Shown piece by piece: positions 48,857 through 57,400 of a DNA stretch of 64,000 nt. The DNA is taken from contig NZ_JACHJG010000003.1 of assembly GCF_014203545.1 (NCBI RefSeq), positions 62,001 through 126,000 on the forward strand, given 5' to 3'. A program made the position numbers and the translations under genes. Position 1 is the stretch's first letter, and each line of letters opens with the position of its first letter. The DNA comes from Streptomyces netropsis. Its GTDB lineage: Bacteria > Actinomycetota > Actinomycetes > Streptomycetales > Streptomycetaceae. Under the pieces are notes generated by a model that saw only the letters and a program-made list of their open reading frames with translations, searched no databases and was not told the origin of the DNA.

Positions 48857-51427
48857 GTGACCGCTCGTCCGCCGTCCAGCCGACCGTCCCGCGAGCCCGG
48901 GGCCGACCGCCCCGGCGGTCCTGCCCCGGTTCCGGCCACGTTCCTGCCCGCGTCCCCACCGCGCGGGCGTCCGCCGAGGGCCGGGGAGGAGACGGACGCG
49001 CCGGTGCCGGTGTACCGGTGGTCGGTGTGGGACTCGACGGACGACCCGGAGTCCGATGGCGCGTGGGATCCGGACCCGGCGTCGGACCGGTCACCGGACC
49101 CCGTGTCCGACCAGGCGCCCGACCCGGTGGCGGACCCCGTGGCGGCGCCGGACGGCGCCCCGGCGGCGGAGACCTCACCGGCCACGCCGAACACGCCGGC
49201 CGCACCCGCGACACAGACCGTGACCCGCCGGGGCGTACGCCCGGCCGAACCGCTGGACGCCGGGGAGCGCGAGCGCCTGCTGCACGGCGCGCACCACGAT
49301 CCGCACGCCCTGCTCGGGGCGCACCCCGTACCCGGCGGTGTGGCGTTCCGGGCCCTGCGCCCCTTCGCCCGGGCGGTCTCGGTCACCGCGAAGGGGCTGC
49401 GGGCGGAGCTGTACGACGAGGGGGACGGGCTGTTCGGGGGCGTGCTCCCGCTGAAGGAGATCCCCGACTACCGCCTGGTGGTGACGTACGACGACACCGA
49501 GCTGGAGGTGCACGACCCGTTCCGCTTCCTGCCCGCCATCGGGGAGCTGGACATGCACCTCATCCGCGAGGGCCGGCACGAGGAGCTGTGGCGGGCGCTC
49601 GGCGCGCAGCCGATGACGCACGAGGGCGTGATCGGCACCCGCTTCACCGTGTGGGCGCCGAACGCGCAGGGCGTACGGGTCGCGGGGGACTTCAACTACT
49701 GGGACGCCACCGGGTCCCCGATGCGCTCGCTGGGCTCTTCCGGGGTGTGGGAGCTGTTCCTGCCCGGTATCGGCGAGGGCACCCTGTACAAGTTCCAGAT
49801 CACCCGCCCCGACGGTTCGCACACGCTGCGCGCCGACCCGATGGCGCGGCGCACGGAGGTCCCCCCGGCCAACGCCTCGATCGTGCACGCCTCGCACCAC
49901 CGGTGGCGAGACGAGGAGTGGCTGGCCCGCCGCGCGGAGCGGCATGTGCACGAGTCGCCCTTCTCCGTCTACGAGGTGCACCTGGCGTCCTGGCGCCCGG
50001 GGCTGACCTATCGGCAGCTGGCCGAGCAGCTCCCCGCGTACGTGAAGGACCTGGGCTTCACGCACGTCGAGCTGATGCCGGTCGCCGAGCACCCCTTCGG
50101 CGGCTCGTGGGGCTACCAGGTCACCGGCTTCTACGCCCCGACCGCACGGCTGGGCACCCCCGACGACTTCAAGTACCTGGTCGACGCGTTGCACCGGGCG
50201 GGCATCGGGGTGCTCGTGGACTGGGTGCCGGCGCATTTCCCCAAGGACGACTGGGCGCTGGCCGAGTTCGACGGCCGGCCGCTGTACGAGCACGCGGACC
50301 CGGCGCGGGCGGTCCACCCGGACTGGGGGACGCTGGAGTTCGACTACGGCCGTACGGAGGTCCGCAACTTCCTGGTGGCCAACGCCGTCTACTGGTGCGA
50401 GGAGTTCCACATCGACGGGCTGCGGGTGGACGCGGTCGCCTCGATGCTCTACCTCGACTACTCCCGCGAGGACGGCCAGTGGACGCCCAATGAGCACGGC
50501 GGGCGGGAGAACCTCGACGCGGTGGCGTTCCTGCAGGAGATGAACGCGACGGTCTACCGCCGCTGCCCCGGTGTCATCACCGTCGCCGAGGAGTCCACGG
50601 CGTGGGACGGGGTCACCCGGGCCACCCACCACGTGGGCGTGAGCGGCTTCGGCGGTCTCGGCTTCGGTCTGAAGTGGAACATGGGCTGGATGCACGACTC
50701 GCTGGAGTACGTGGTCAAGGAGCCGGTCCACCGCAAGTACCACCACGGCGAGATGACCTTCTCCATGGTCTACGCCTACAGCGAGAACTACGTCCTGCCC
50801 ATCTCCCACGACGAGGTCGTGCACGGCAAGCGGTCGCTGGTGTCCAAGATGCCGGGCGACTGGTGGCAGCAGCGCGCCAACCACCGTGCCTATCTGGGGT
50901 TCATGTGGGCCCACCCGGGCAAGCAGTTGCTCTTCATGGGGCAGGAGTTCGCCCAGGGTGCGGAGTGGTCCGAGGGGCACGGCCCGGACTGGTGGCTGCT
51001 CGACCCCTCGTACTCGGCGGAGGCCGACCACCGGGGCGTGCGGGATCTGGTGCGCGATCTGAACTCGGTCTACGCCGCGACGCCCGCGCTGTGGCAGCGC
51101 GACACCGACCCGGGCGGATTCGAGTGGGTCGAGAGCGACGCGAGCGAGGACAACGTCTTCGCGTTCCTGCGCTTCGACGCGGACGGCTCGCCACTGCTGG
51201 CCGTCAGCAACTTCTCCCCCGTCGTCCGGCACGCCTACCGCCTCGGCGTCCCGGCCCGGCACGCCCTGTGGCAGGAGGTCCTCAACACCGACGACGGGCG
51301 TTACGGCGGCAGCGGTGTCACGGACACGGAGCCGATCAAGTCCGAGCCGACCCGGCGGCACGGCCGCCCGTCGAGCATCGTGGTGACCCTGCCCCCGCTG
51401 GCGACGGTCTGGCTGCGGCCGGCCTGA
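48857..51427 (+). CDS. glgB: 1,4-alpha-glucan branching enzyme with long N-terminal extension
   Basis: This 856-aa GH13_9 enzyme introduces alpha-1,6 branches. Residues 1-130 are a Pro/Asp/Ala-rich tail with repeated DPxxD and PDPV units. Then come the N1 domain ([12 protein letters not shown]), CBM48 ([21 protein letters not shown]) and the catalytic barrel. Catalytic residues are D525 (GLRVDAVAS), E578 (VAEEST) and D652 (SHDEVVHGK). Most bacterial GlgB are about 730 aa, so the tail accounts for the excess. GTG at 48857 is preceded by GAGGAGG; a later start inside the tail cannot be excluded. Confidence 0.93.
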   Translation: MTARPPSSRPSREPGADRPGGPAPVPATFLPASPPRGRPPRAGEETDAPVPVYRWSVWDSTDDPESDGAWDPDPASDRSPDPVSDQAPDPVADPVAAPDGAPAAETSPATPNTPAAPATQTVTRRGVRPAEPLDAGERERLLHGAHHDPHALLGAHPVPGGVAFRALRPFARAVSVTAKGLRAELYDEGDGLFGGVLPLKEIPDYRLVVTYDDTELEVHDPFRFLPAIGELDMHLIREGRHEELWRALGAQPMTHEGVIGTRFTVWAPNAQGVRVAGDFNYWDATGSPMRSLGSSGVWELFLPGIGEGTLYKFQITRPDGSHTLRADPMARRTEVPPANASIVHASHHRWRDEEWLARRAERHVHESPFSVYEVHLASWRPGLTYRQLAEQLPAYVKDLGFTHVELMPVAEHPFGGSWGYQVTGFYAPTARLGTPDDFKYLVDALHRAGIGVLVDWVPAHFPKDDWALAEFDGRPLYEHADPARAVHPDWGTLEFDYGRTEVRNFLVANAVYWCEEFHIDGLRVDAVASMLYLDYSREDGQWTPNEHGGRENLDAVAFLQEMNATVYRRCPGVITVAEESTAWDGVTRATHHVGVSGFGGLGFGLKWNMGWMHDSLEYVVKEPVHRKYHHGEMTFSMVYAYSENYVLPISHDEVVHGKRSLVSKMPGDWWQQRANHRAYLGFMWAHPGKQLLFMGQEFAQGAEWSEGHGPDWWLLDPSYSAEADHRGVRDLVRDLNSVYAATPALWQRDTDPGGFEWVESDASEDNVFAFLRFDADGSPLLAVSNFSPVVRHAYRLGVPARHALWQEVLNTDDGRYGGSGVTDTEPIKSEPTRRHGRPSSIVVTLPPLATVWLRPA

Positions 51428-51438
51428 GCTCGACTTTT

Positions 51439-51474
51439 GACCTCCGTCTGTGTCGTACGGCGCAGACGGAGGTC
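51439..51474. terminator. terminator hairpin after glgB
   Basis: GACCTCCGTCTG (51439-51450) pairs perfectly with CAGACGGAGGTC (51463-51474). It lies 11 nt beyond the glgB stop and about 100 nt from the end of the convergent gene, and may serve both. Confidence 0.65.
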
Positions 51475-51572
51475 GAGGCGGCCTTCGCCTGATCATGTGC
51501 TCCGGCCAAGGTGCACCGACCAGGACGAAGGCCGTGCGGGTGAATCTGCTGCCTGATGCCGAAGGTGGGCCG

Positions 51573-52556
51573 CTACGTCCGCGGGGACGGCTTCGGCGCC
51601 TCCCAGACGGGCCCGACGGAGAGGTAAGTGGTGCGGTGGAGGAGGTCCCCGGCCCGGAGCTTCTGCGTCCCCCACTTCAGGCCGTCGTCCCGCGCCGTGT
51701 CCACGGCCTCCAGCGTGTGGAACGCCTCGGTGTCGATGATCAGCCGCCGGCGCCAGGTGTCGGCGTCCAGGTCGACGGCCGTGCCGACGCGCCCGGTGCT
51801 GTCCTTGACCCGCTCCGTCACCCGCACCCCGGGAATCCCGGTGAGGACCTTGAACAACGCGGCCCGCAGCTCCGGTTCGGCGGGTGACCGGGCGAGCAAC
51901 TCTTCGACGCCGTCGAAGAGCCCCTCCTCGACCCCCTCCCCGGTGGCCTTCCCGACGAGCCGGGCCCGCAGCGCCGCCGGGTCGGTGGGCAGCGTCGTGA
52001 GCTCGCGCCACATGATCGGATTGCGGCCGACCACGTAGGCCGTCCCCGCCATCTCCACTGGCGTGTACTCCCGGACCGGACCGTCACCGAACTGCCCGCG
52101 TGTGTCGCTCCGGCTCAGCCAGACGGTCTCGTACGAGTCGTCCGGCCGCTGGGCGCTGGTCCGGTTCCACTGGTGGATCCGTACCTTCCAGTACGGTGCC
52201 GTCCCCGTCCGCTCCGCCGTCCGCTCCGCCGCCGGGGAGCCCTGCGCGTCCCCGGAGCCCGACCCGGGCTGGAACGCGACACCCAGCGCGATCGCCACGA
52301 CCGCCGCCGCCGAGACCAGCACGGGAAGGCGCCGCCGCCACGTCCGCACCGGGACGACCGCGGCCACCGGCTCCCATTCGAGCTCGATGGCCGGCCCGTC
52401 CCCCTCCGCCCGGCCGGCCGCCGACCGCACCGCGGCCAGCGCCGCGGCGACGGCGTCCGCCGAGGGCGGCGCGACCTTGCCCGCGGCCCTCAACCGCCCG
52501 GCACCGGGGAATTCGAGGAAGTCCGTGCCGTCCGTGTTCCTGTCCTGCCCGGTCAT
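51573..52556 (-). CDS. membrane-anchored CU044_5270-like protein, probable sigma-factor partner
   Basis: This 327-aa protein has a cytoplasmic N-terminal stretch of about 75 residues, one membrane span (LPVLVSAAAVVAIALGVAF) and an extracytoplasmic domain of about 230 residues. The ATG at 52556 overlaps the stop of the sigma factor gene (ATGA). This pairing, seen for many Streptomyces SigE-like sigma factors, suggests it regulates or senses for the sigma factor. A classical zinc-binding anti-sigma motif (HxxxCxxC) is absent, so direct anti-sigma activity is uncertain. Confidence 0.75.
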   Translation of the reverse strand: MTGQDRNTDGTDFLEFPGAGRLRAAGKVAPPSADAVAAALAAVRSAAGRAEGDGPAIELEWEPVAAVVPVRTWRRRLPVLVSAAAVVAIALGVAFQPGSGSGDAQGSPAAERTAERTGTAPYWKVRIHQWNRTSAQRPDDSYETVWLSRSDTRGQFGDGPVREYTPVEMAGTAYVVGRNPIMWRELTTLPTDPAALRARLVGKATGEGVEEGLFDGVEELLARSPAEPELRAALFKVLTGIPGVRVTERVKDSTGRVGTAVDLDADTWRRRLIIDTEAFHTLEAVDTARDDGLKWGTQKLRAGDLLHRTTYLSVGPVWEAPKPSPRT

Positions 52557-53113
52557 ACGAGGTCTCCTGTCAGGGAAAGCGGGGCGGAGGGGCCGAGCGC
52601 CGCGCGCAGCCGGGTGCGCGCCCGGTGCAGCCGGGACCTGGCCGTGCCCGCGGGGACGCCGACGACGGCCGCGGCCTCGGTGGGGCTGAGCTGCTCCCAC
52701 GCGATCAGGAGCAGCAGCTCCCGCTCCACGGCCGGCAGCTCGGCCAGGGTCCGGCGCATCAGTGGCGCGACCGCCGCCGCGTCCAGCCTCCGGTCGACGG
52801 CGTGCCACGGGTCGCTGCTCGCCTCACCGGCGAGCGCGGCGGCGGCCGCGGGCCGTTCCTGCCCGCGCCAGTGCGCGGCCAGCACGTTGCGGGCCACGCC
52901 GAAGAGCCACGCCCGGACCGGCCCGCGGGCCGGGTCGTAGGTGCCGCGCCCCGCGTAGGCCCGCAGCCACGCCTCGGCCAGCAGATCGTCCGCCGCGCCG
53001 GGCGCCCGGCGCGCGAAGTAGCCGTGGAGCGCCCTCGAATGGCGCTCCACGAGCGGTTCAAAGGCCGACGCGTCGGTTCCCGAGCGCGCCAGCACTTCCT
53101 CGTCCGTCGCCAC
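52553..53113 (-). CDS. ECF RNA polymerase sigma factor (SigE/SCO-type)
   Basis: This 186-aa protein has region 2 (FEPLVERHSRALHGYFARRAPGAADDLLAEAWLRAY with RAWLFGVARNVLAAHWR) and region 4 (LAELPAVERELLLLIAWEQLSPTEAAAVVGVPAGTARSRLHRARTRL). It redirects RNA polymerase to stress genes. The GTG start follows GGGGAGG. An inverted repeat CGCGAA-N4-TTCGCG (53173-53188) lies about 60-75 nt upstream; no GGAAC-type autoregulated promoter box was seen. Confidence 0.88.
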   Translation of the reverse strand: MATDEEVLARSGTDASAFEPLVERHSRALHGYFARRAPGAADDLLAEAWLRAYAGRGTYDPARGPVRAWLFGVARNVLAAHWRGQERPAAAAALAGEASSDPWHAVDRRLDAAAVAPLMRRTLAELPAVERELLLLIAWEQLSPTEAAAVVGVPAGTARSRLHRARTRLRAALGPSAPLSLTGDLV

Positions 53114-53365
53114 GGACCTCCCCTTCCACGGGCCACGCCGTCCGCGGCCCCTCCCCCTTCTTGTGTCCGCCCCGCGAAAGCGTTCGCGCCCCGGGAGCCG
53201 GGCACGGGCGGCCGTGTACGGTGCGACGGCCCGTCGGGGCAGCCGGTCGCGTCACCCTCGCCGCCCCACGCCTCCGCGCCAGGACCTGGGCGCCGGCCGG
53301 AGGGGGACTCCCCTTGGCCATCGGCATCGGCGGGGAATCGCCGGGCCGGAACGGGCCCGAACGCG

Positions 53366-53400
53366 GTGAAGGCCCGGCAGCTTGGCTGCCGGGCCTTCAC
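53366..53400 (-). terminator. terminator of the initiator tRNA gene
   Basis: A 16-bp perfect stem (53366-53381 with 53385-53400) with a 3-nt loop lies directly after the tRNA 3' end on the minus strand. The surrounding 53114-53406 region contains no other element beyond the sigma-gene upstream palindrome. Confidence 0.75.
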
Positions 53401-53406
53401 CATGTG

Positions 53407-53480
53407 TAGCGGGGACAGGATTTGAACCTGCGACCTCTGGGTTATGAGCCCAGCGAGCTACCGAGCTGCTCCACCCCGCG
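53407..53480 (-). tRNA. tRNA-fMet (CAT), initiator
   Basis: The 74-nt cloverleaf has acceptor CGCGGGG, D arm GAGCAGCTCGGTAGCTC, anticodon stem CTGGG-CTCATAA-CCCAG and T arm GCAGG-TTCAAAT-CCTGT. Anticodon is CAT. Three G-C pairs in the anticodon stem next to the loop and an unpaired first base (C1 opposite U72) identify an initiator tRNA. CCA is not encoded (discriminator A is followed by CA). Confidence 0.95.
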
Positions 53481-53534
53481 TCGGTAGGTTGAACCGTACG
53501 GCACGACACCGGATCGGCCCGATCGGTACCGGTC

Positions 53535-53912
53535 TCACGACACCGTTGCCGCACGGGAGAGGCGGCCGGTGGTGTCCCGGAGGGCTGCTTCCAGCCGGTC
53601 GCGGGCCTCGGTCCGGGCGGCGATCCGTTCGTTGAGGACCGCCAGCCGTTCCGACGCGACGCGCAGGCCCTTGTCCGACGGCGGGGCGGCAGCCACGTCG
53701 CCGTCCAGGCAGGGCAGGAAGACCCGCACGTCGTCGAGGGTGAGTCCGACGGCCAGCAGGTAGCGGATGTTGCGGACCCGGACGACTGCCCGTTCGTCGT
53801 AGACGCGGTAGTCGTTGGCGGCCCTCTCGGAGGAGATCAGCCCGGCCTGTTCGTAGTGCCGCAGCGCGCGGGCCGTCGTCCCGGTCGCCTTGGCCAGTTC
53901 GCCGATCCTCAC
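53535..53912 (-). CDS. MerR-family transcriptional regulator
   Basis: This 125-aa regulator starts with the MerR winged helix (VRIGELAKATGTTARALRHYEQAGLISSERAANDYRVYDE) and continues into a dimerising coiled coil. No effector-binding cysteines beyond one are seen, so it is not an obvious metal sensor. GTG at 53912 was chosen because GAGGTGG precedes it and the HTH begins there. It lies 26 nt after the SDR stop, in the same operon, and the operator upstream of the SDR (54713-54734) is a likely autoregulatory target. Confidence 0.88.
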   Translation of the reverse strand: MRIGELAKATGTTARALRHYEQAGLISSERAANDYRVYDERAVVRVRNIRYLLAVGLTLDDVRVFLPCLDGDVAAAPPSDKGLRVASERLAVLNERIAARTEARDRLEAALRDTTGRLSRAATVS

Positions 53913-53938
53913 TCGTTCCACCTCACGGGCCACTCCTA

Positions 53939-54697
53939 TCACGCCACGACCGCCCCACCGTCGACCGGGAGGACGACCCCGGTGACGAACGACGCGGCCG
54001 GCGAGGCGAGCTGGGTGATGGCCCAGGCCACCTCCTCGGGCCGGCCGATCCGGCCGAGCGGGGTGTGGGCCAGCTGCCATTCCCGCACGGCGGCCATCGC
54101 CTCCGGCGTCAGGCCCTGGTGTTCGCCGATCGGGGTGTCGATCGCTCCGGGGGCGACCGCGGCCACGCGGATGCCGCGGGGTGCCAGCTCGACCGCCCAG
54201 CTGCGGGTCAGCAGCTCCAGCGCGGTCTTGGTCGCGGCGTAGAGCGAACTGCCGGGCCAGGCCCGCTGCCCCACCGACGTGCTCACGTTGACGACCACGC
54301 CGCCGGCCGCCTCCAGGAGCGGGAGCGCTGCCTGGGTCAGCAGGACGGGGGCGATCAGGTTGGTGGCGAGCTGAGCCGTGATCGTCTCCGGGGTCAGCGT
54401 GCCGAGGGCGCCGCCGCGCGCGATGCCCGCGTTGTTGACGAGGACGTCCAGCCGGCCGTGGGTCTCCAGCACGGTCTCGACGATTCGCTCGGGCCCGTCC
54501 TCGGCGGTGATGTCGGCGACCAGCGGCGTGATCCGGTCGTCCCCGGCAGCGGTCTCCCGCAGCGGTTCGGCCCGCCGACCGATCGCGACCACGCGGGCGC
54601 CCTCGGCGGCGAAGGCGCGGGCGGTGGCCCGGCCGATCCCGGTCCCGGCTCCGGTGACGGCGACGACCCTGCTGTTCTGCGATGCGGTGCTGTTCAT
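53939..54697 (-). CDS. short-chain dehydrogenase/reductase
   Basis: This 252-aa NAD(P)-dependent oxidoreductase has the cofactor motif TGAGTGIG, the NNAG motif, and the catalytic Ser-Tyr-Lys set in STSVGQ and YAATK. The R/K pattern after strand 2 (AIGRRAEP) suggests NADP preference. Substrate cannot be predicted. It is first in an operon with the MerR regulator. Confidence 0.9.
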   Translation of the reverse strand: MNSTASQNSRVVAVTGAGTGIGRATARAFAAEGARVVAIGRRAEPLRETAAGDDRITPLVADITAEDGPERIVETVLETHGRLDVLVNNAGIARGGALGTLTPETITAQLATNLIAPVLLTQAALPLLEAAGGVVVNVSTSVGQRAWPGSSLYAATKTALELLTRSWAVELAPRGIRVAAVAPGAIDTPIGEHQGLTPEAMAAVREWQLAHTPLGRIGRPEEVAWAITQLASPAASFVTGVVLPVDGGAVVA

Positions 54698-54706
54698 GCC
54701 GCCGAT

Positions 54707-54743
54707 CGTGCAACCCTGCCGCCAACGGCAAGGTCAAGGTCAA
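54707..54743 (-). promoter_or_regulatory. MerR-type promoter/operator of the SDR-merR operon
   Basis: On the minus strand TTGACC (54737-54732) is followed by a 19-nt spacer and TGCACG. The spacer is covered by a dyad at 54734-54713: arms ACCTTGCCG and CGGCAGGGT around TTGG, one mismatch. A 19-bp spacer with a central dyad is the hallmark of MerR-activated promoters. A second TTGACC sits 6 nt further upstream (54743-54738). Confidence 0.65.
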
Positions 54744-54832
54744 GCAGCGGGGTCATCGCCTGACCTCGGCCATGGACGCGCAGTGCCCCGCACCCCCACC
54801 GGGGCACGGGGCACAACGGCCTTGCCACAGGG

Positions 54833-56512
54833 TCAGACGCGCTCGTCCGCGCGCTCGTCGTTCTTCGCGGCCGGGGCCTCGGTCGGAGCGGCCGTCGTCG
54901 ACTTGCCCGCGTCGCGCGGCAGCAGGGTGACGACGACGGCCGTGCCGACGCCGAGGACGATCGCGCCGATCAGGCTGGTGTGGGCGACGGAGTCCGCGAA
55001 CGCCTTGTGCACGGCTTCCACGACGGACTGCGCCTGCTGCGCACCGTACGCGGCCGCCTTCTCGGCGCCCATCTTGGGCGTGGCGCCGGCCGTGACCTGC
55101 TTGCCGACCTCCTTGGCGACGTACAGGCCCGCGCCGACCGAGTCCTGCGCGGCGGTCAGCGCCTTCCCCGGGAGCTTCGGACCGCCGCCGGCCGCCACCT
55201 TCGCGGCGGCGTCGGCGAGGTTGGAGGAGTAGGTCTTGGCCAGCACCGTGCCGAGGACGGCGATGCCGAGGGAGCCGCCCATCTCGATGGAGGTGCTGTT
55301 GACCGCGCCGCCGACGCCGAGCTGGTTCTCGGGGAAGGAGCCCATGATGGCGTTGGTGCAGGGCGACAGGGACAGGCCGATGGCCAGGCCCAGGATCATC
55401 AGCGGCACGAGGAAGTCGCCGTACGTGGAGCCCTCGTCGACGCGGGTGAGCAGCGCGATCGCGACCGTGCCGACGGTCATGCCCAGCGCGACCGTGATCT
55501 TCATGCCGAACTTCGGCGTGAGCAGGGCGGTCAGCACGCCGCCCACGAACACCGCGCCGGCCAGCGGCAGCATGCGCACACCGGTGTCCAGCGGCGAGTA
55601 GCCGAGGACGAACTGGAGGTGCTGGGTGAGGTAGTAGAAGGCACCGAAGACGGCGAGGAAGAACAGCGCGACGGCCAGGGTCGAGCCGGCGAAGGCGCGC
55701 CGGCCGAAGCGGCGGACGTCCAGGACCGGGCGCGGGTGGCGCAGCTCCCAGAAGACGAAGCAGACCAGGCCGACGCCGGCGAGCACTGCGGCGGTGACGG
55801 CCTTGGCGCCCCAGCCGAAGTGCGGACCCTCGATGATCATGTAGATCAGCGAGCCGACCCAGATGACGGACAGCAGACCGCCGATGTAGTCGATCCTGTC
55901 GACGTCGGCAGCCTTGGACGGCGGCACCAGCAGCAGCGCGCCGACGATGCCGAGGGCCGCGATCGGCACGTTGATCAGGAACGTCGAGGCCCAGCCGTGG
56001 TCCTCCAGCAGCGCACCGGCGACCAGCGGGCCGACGGCGATGGCGAGACCGGCGGTGGCGGTCCAGATGGTGATCGCCTTGGCCCGCTCCGCGCGCGGGA
56101 ACGTGGCGGCGAGCAGCGACAGCGTGGCGGGCATGATCATGGCCGCGCCGACGCCCATCACGGCGCGGGCGGCGATGACGCCGCCCGAGCTGTCGACCAG
56201 CGAGCCCGCGACGGAGGCGGCGCCGAAGACGAAGAGGCCGAGGACGAGCGCGCCACGACGGCTGTACTTGTCACCGATCGCACCGAGGATCAGCATCAGC
56301 GCGGCGTACGGGACGGTGTAGCCGTCGATGACCCATTGGAGGTCCGAGCTGCCGAGGCCGAGGTCCTGGACCATGTCCGGAGCGGCGACCGTCAGGGACG
56401 TGTTCGCCATGACGATGATCAGCAGACTGAGGCACAGGACCACCAGGGCCGCCCAGCGTCGCTTGTACGGACCATCCATCTCGTCGACCGGAGTCGACAT
56501 CGCGAGGCCCAT
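54833..56512 (-). CDS. MFS multidrug exporter (DHA2 family, 14 spans)
   Basis: This 559-aa proton antiporter shows the family motifs LGAIGDKYSRRGAL (motif A), RAVMGVGAAMIMPATLSLL (motif C/D region) and about 14 spans. Residues after 480 form an extracytoplasmic Ala/Lys-rich loop before the last span, then a charged C-terminal tail. ATG at 56512 has AGGGGGG immediately upstream. It is divergent from a TetR regulator, and palindromic sites lie in the gap, the standard arrangement of a drug-inducible efflux pair. Confidence 0.9.
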   Translation of the reverse strand: MGLAMSTPVDEMDGPYKRRWAALVVLCLSLLIIVMANTSLTVAAPDMVQDLGLGSSDLQWVIDGYTVPYAALMLILGAIGDKYSRRGALVLGLFVFGAASVAGSLVDSSGGVIAARAVMGVGAAMIMPATLSLLAATFPRAERAKAITIWTATAGLAIAVGPLVAGALLEDHGWASTFLINVPIAALGIVGALLLVPPSKAADVDRIDYIGGLLSVIWVGSLIYMIIEGPHFGWGAKAVTAAVLAGVGLVCFVFWELRHPRPVLDVRRFGRRAFAGSTLAVALFFLAVFGAFYYLTQHLQFVLGYSPLDTGVRMLPLAGAVFVGGVLTALLTPKFGMKITVALGMTVGTVAIALLTRVDEGSTYGDFLVPLMILGLAIGLSLSPCTNAIMGSFPENQLGVGGAVNSTSIEMGGSLGIAVLGTVLAKTYSSNLADAAAKVAAGGGPKLPGKALTAAQDSVGAGLYVAKEVGKQVTAGATPKMGAEKAAAYGAQQAQSVVEAVHKAFADSVAHTSLIGAIVLGVGTAVVVTLLPRDAGKSTTAAPTEAPAAKNDERADERV

Positions 56513-56531
56513 CGGCCCCCCTTTCCAGAAC

Positions 56532-56594
56532 TTGCACAGGGTTGTGCAATTACACACTGGTGTGCAATTTACGGCCCGATTCCGCGGTGTGCAA
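56532..56594. promoter_or_regulatory. TetR operator sites between the exporter and its regulator
   Basis: TTGCAC-N6-GTGCAA (56532-56549) is a perfect dyad. It is directly abutted by a second dyad, TTACACAC-TG-type with GTGTGCAA (56550-56567, one mismatch), and a GTGTGCAA half-site follows at 56587-56594. The sites cover both promoters in the 160-nt divergent gap. Confidence 0.7.
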
Positions 56595-56672
56595 AATGAG
56601 GGCAGCGCCCAGCTCCATCCAGGGGCGGAATCCGGACAGTTCATACGGTCCGCCCGAGCGAGAAGAGACCCA

Positions 56673-57341
56673 ATGGCCGGCAGAGCGGACGCCAATCGCC
56701 GCCGCATCATGGACATCGCGCTCGCCGAGCTGCTGCGCGACGCGGACGCGAGCATGGATCAGATCGCGCGTGCGGCGGGCGTCGTCCGCCGCACGGTCTA
56801 CGGGCACTTCCCCAGCCGCGACGCGCTGATCGTCGCGCTCGTCGACGACGTGGCCGAAACCGTCGGCACGGTCCACGCGGCGGCGCTGCACGGGGTGGAC
56901 GACCCGGCCGAGGCGCTGGCCCGGTCGGTGCTCGCCGTCTGGGAGATCGCCGACGGCTACCGCCTGCTGATCTCGCTGGCCCAGCGCAGCGTCACCGTGG
57001 AGGGCATCCACCGGCGCCTGGAGCCGGTGCGCCTCGAGACCGCGACGGTGCTCCAGCGCGGCCTGGACGCGGGGCAGTTCACCTCGCCGCTGCCCGTCAC
57101 GGCCCTCGCGTACGTACGCGAGCAGGTGATCCTCGGCCTCATGCAGGCCGTCAACGAGGGGCTCCTGGCCCCGGAGGAGGCGGGCCGCTCCGCCGCGATC
57201 ACCGCCCTGGCCACGCTGGGCGTCCCCGTCGCCGCGGCCACCGAGCTGGTGGCGCGCATCCTGGCGACCGGGAACGCCGCAGCGCCCGACGCGAGGGCGT
57301 CGGACGCTGCGGTGCCGGGAAGCGGGGACATTGGGGTGTAG
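56673..57341 (+). CDS. TetR-family repressor
   Basis: This 222-aa protein has an N-terminal TetR helix-turn-helix (RRIMDIALAELLRDADASMDQIARAAGVVRRTVYGHFPSRDAL) and a helical ligand domain. It most likely represses the divergent exporter and itself through the sites at 56532-56594. ATG at 56673 was chosen because upstream in-frame codons cross the operator region. The C-terminal 25 residues are Ala/Asp-rich. Confidence 0.88.
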   Translation: MAGRADANRRRIMDIALAELLRDADASMDQIARAAGVVRRTVYGHFPSRDALIVALVDDVAETVGTVHAAALHGVDDPAEALARSVLAVWEIADGYRLLISLAQRSVTVEGIHRRLEPVRLETATVLQRGLDAGQFTSPLPVTALAYVREQVILGLMQAVNEGLLAPEEAGRSAAITALATLGVPVAAATELVARILATGNAAAPDARASDAAVPGSGDIGV

Positions 57342-57400
57342 GACTCCGGTCCACCCCGCCCTCCGGCGGCTTGGGGTGAGCGCTCGCGCTCACATCGGCC

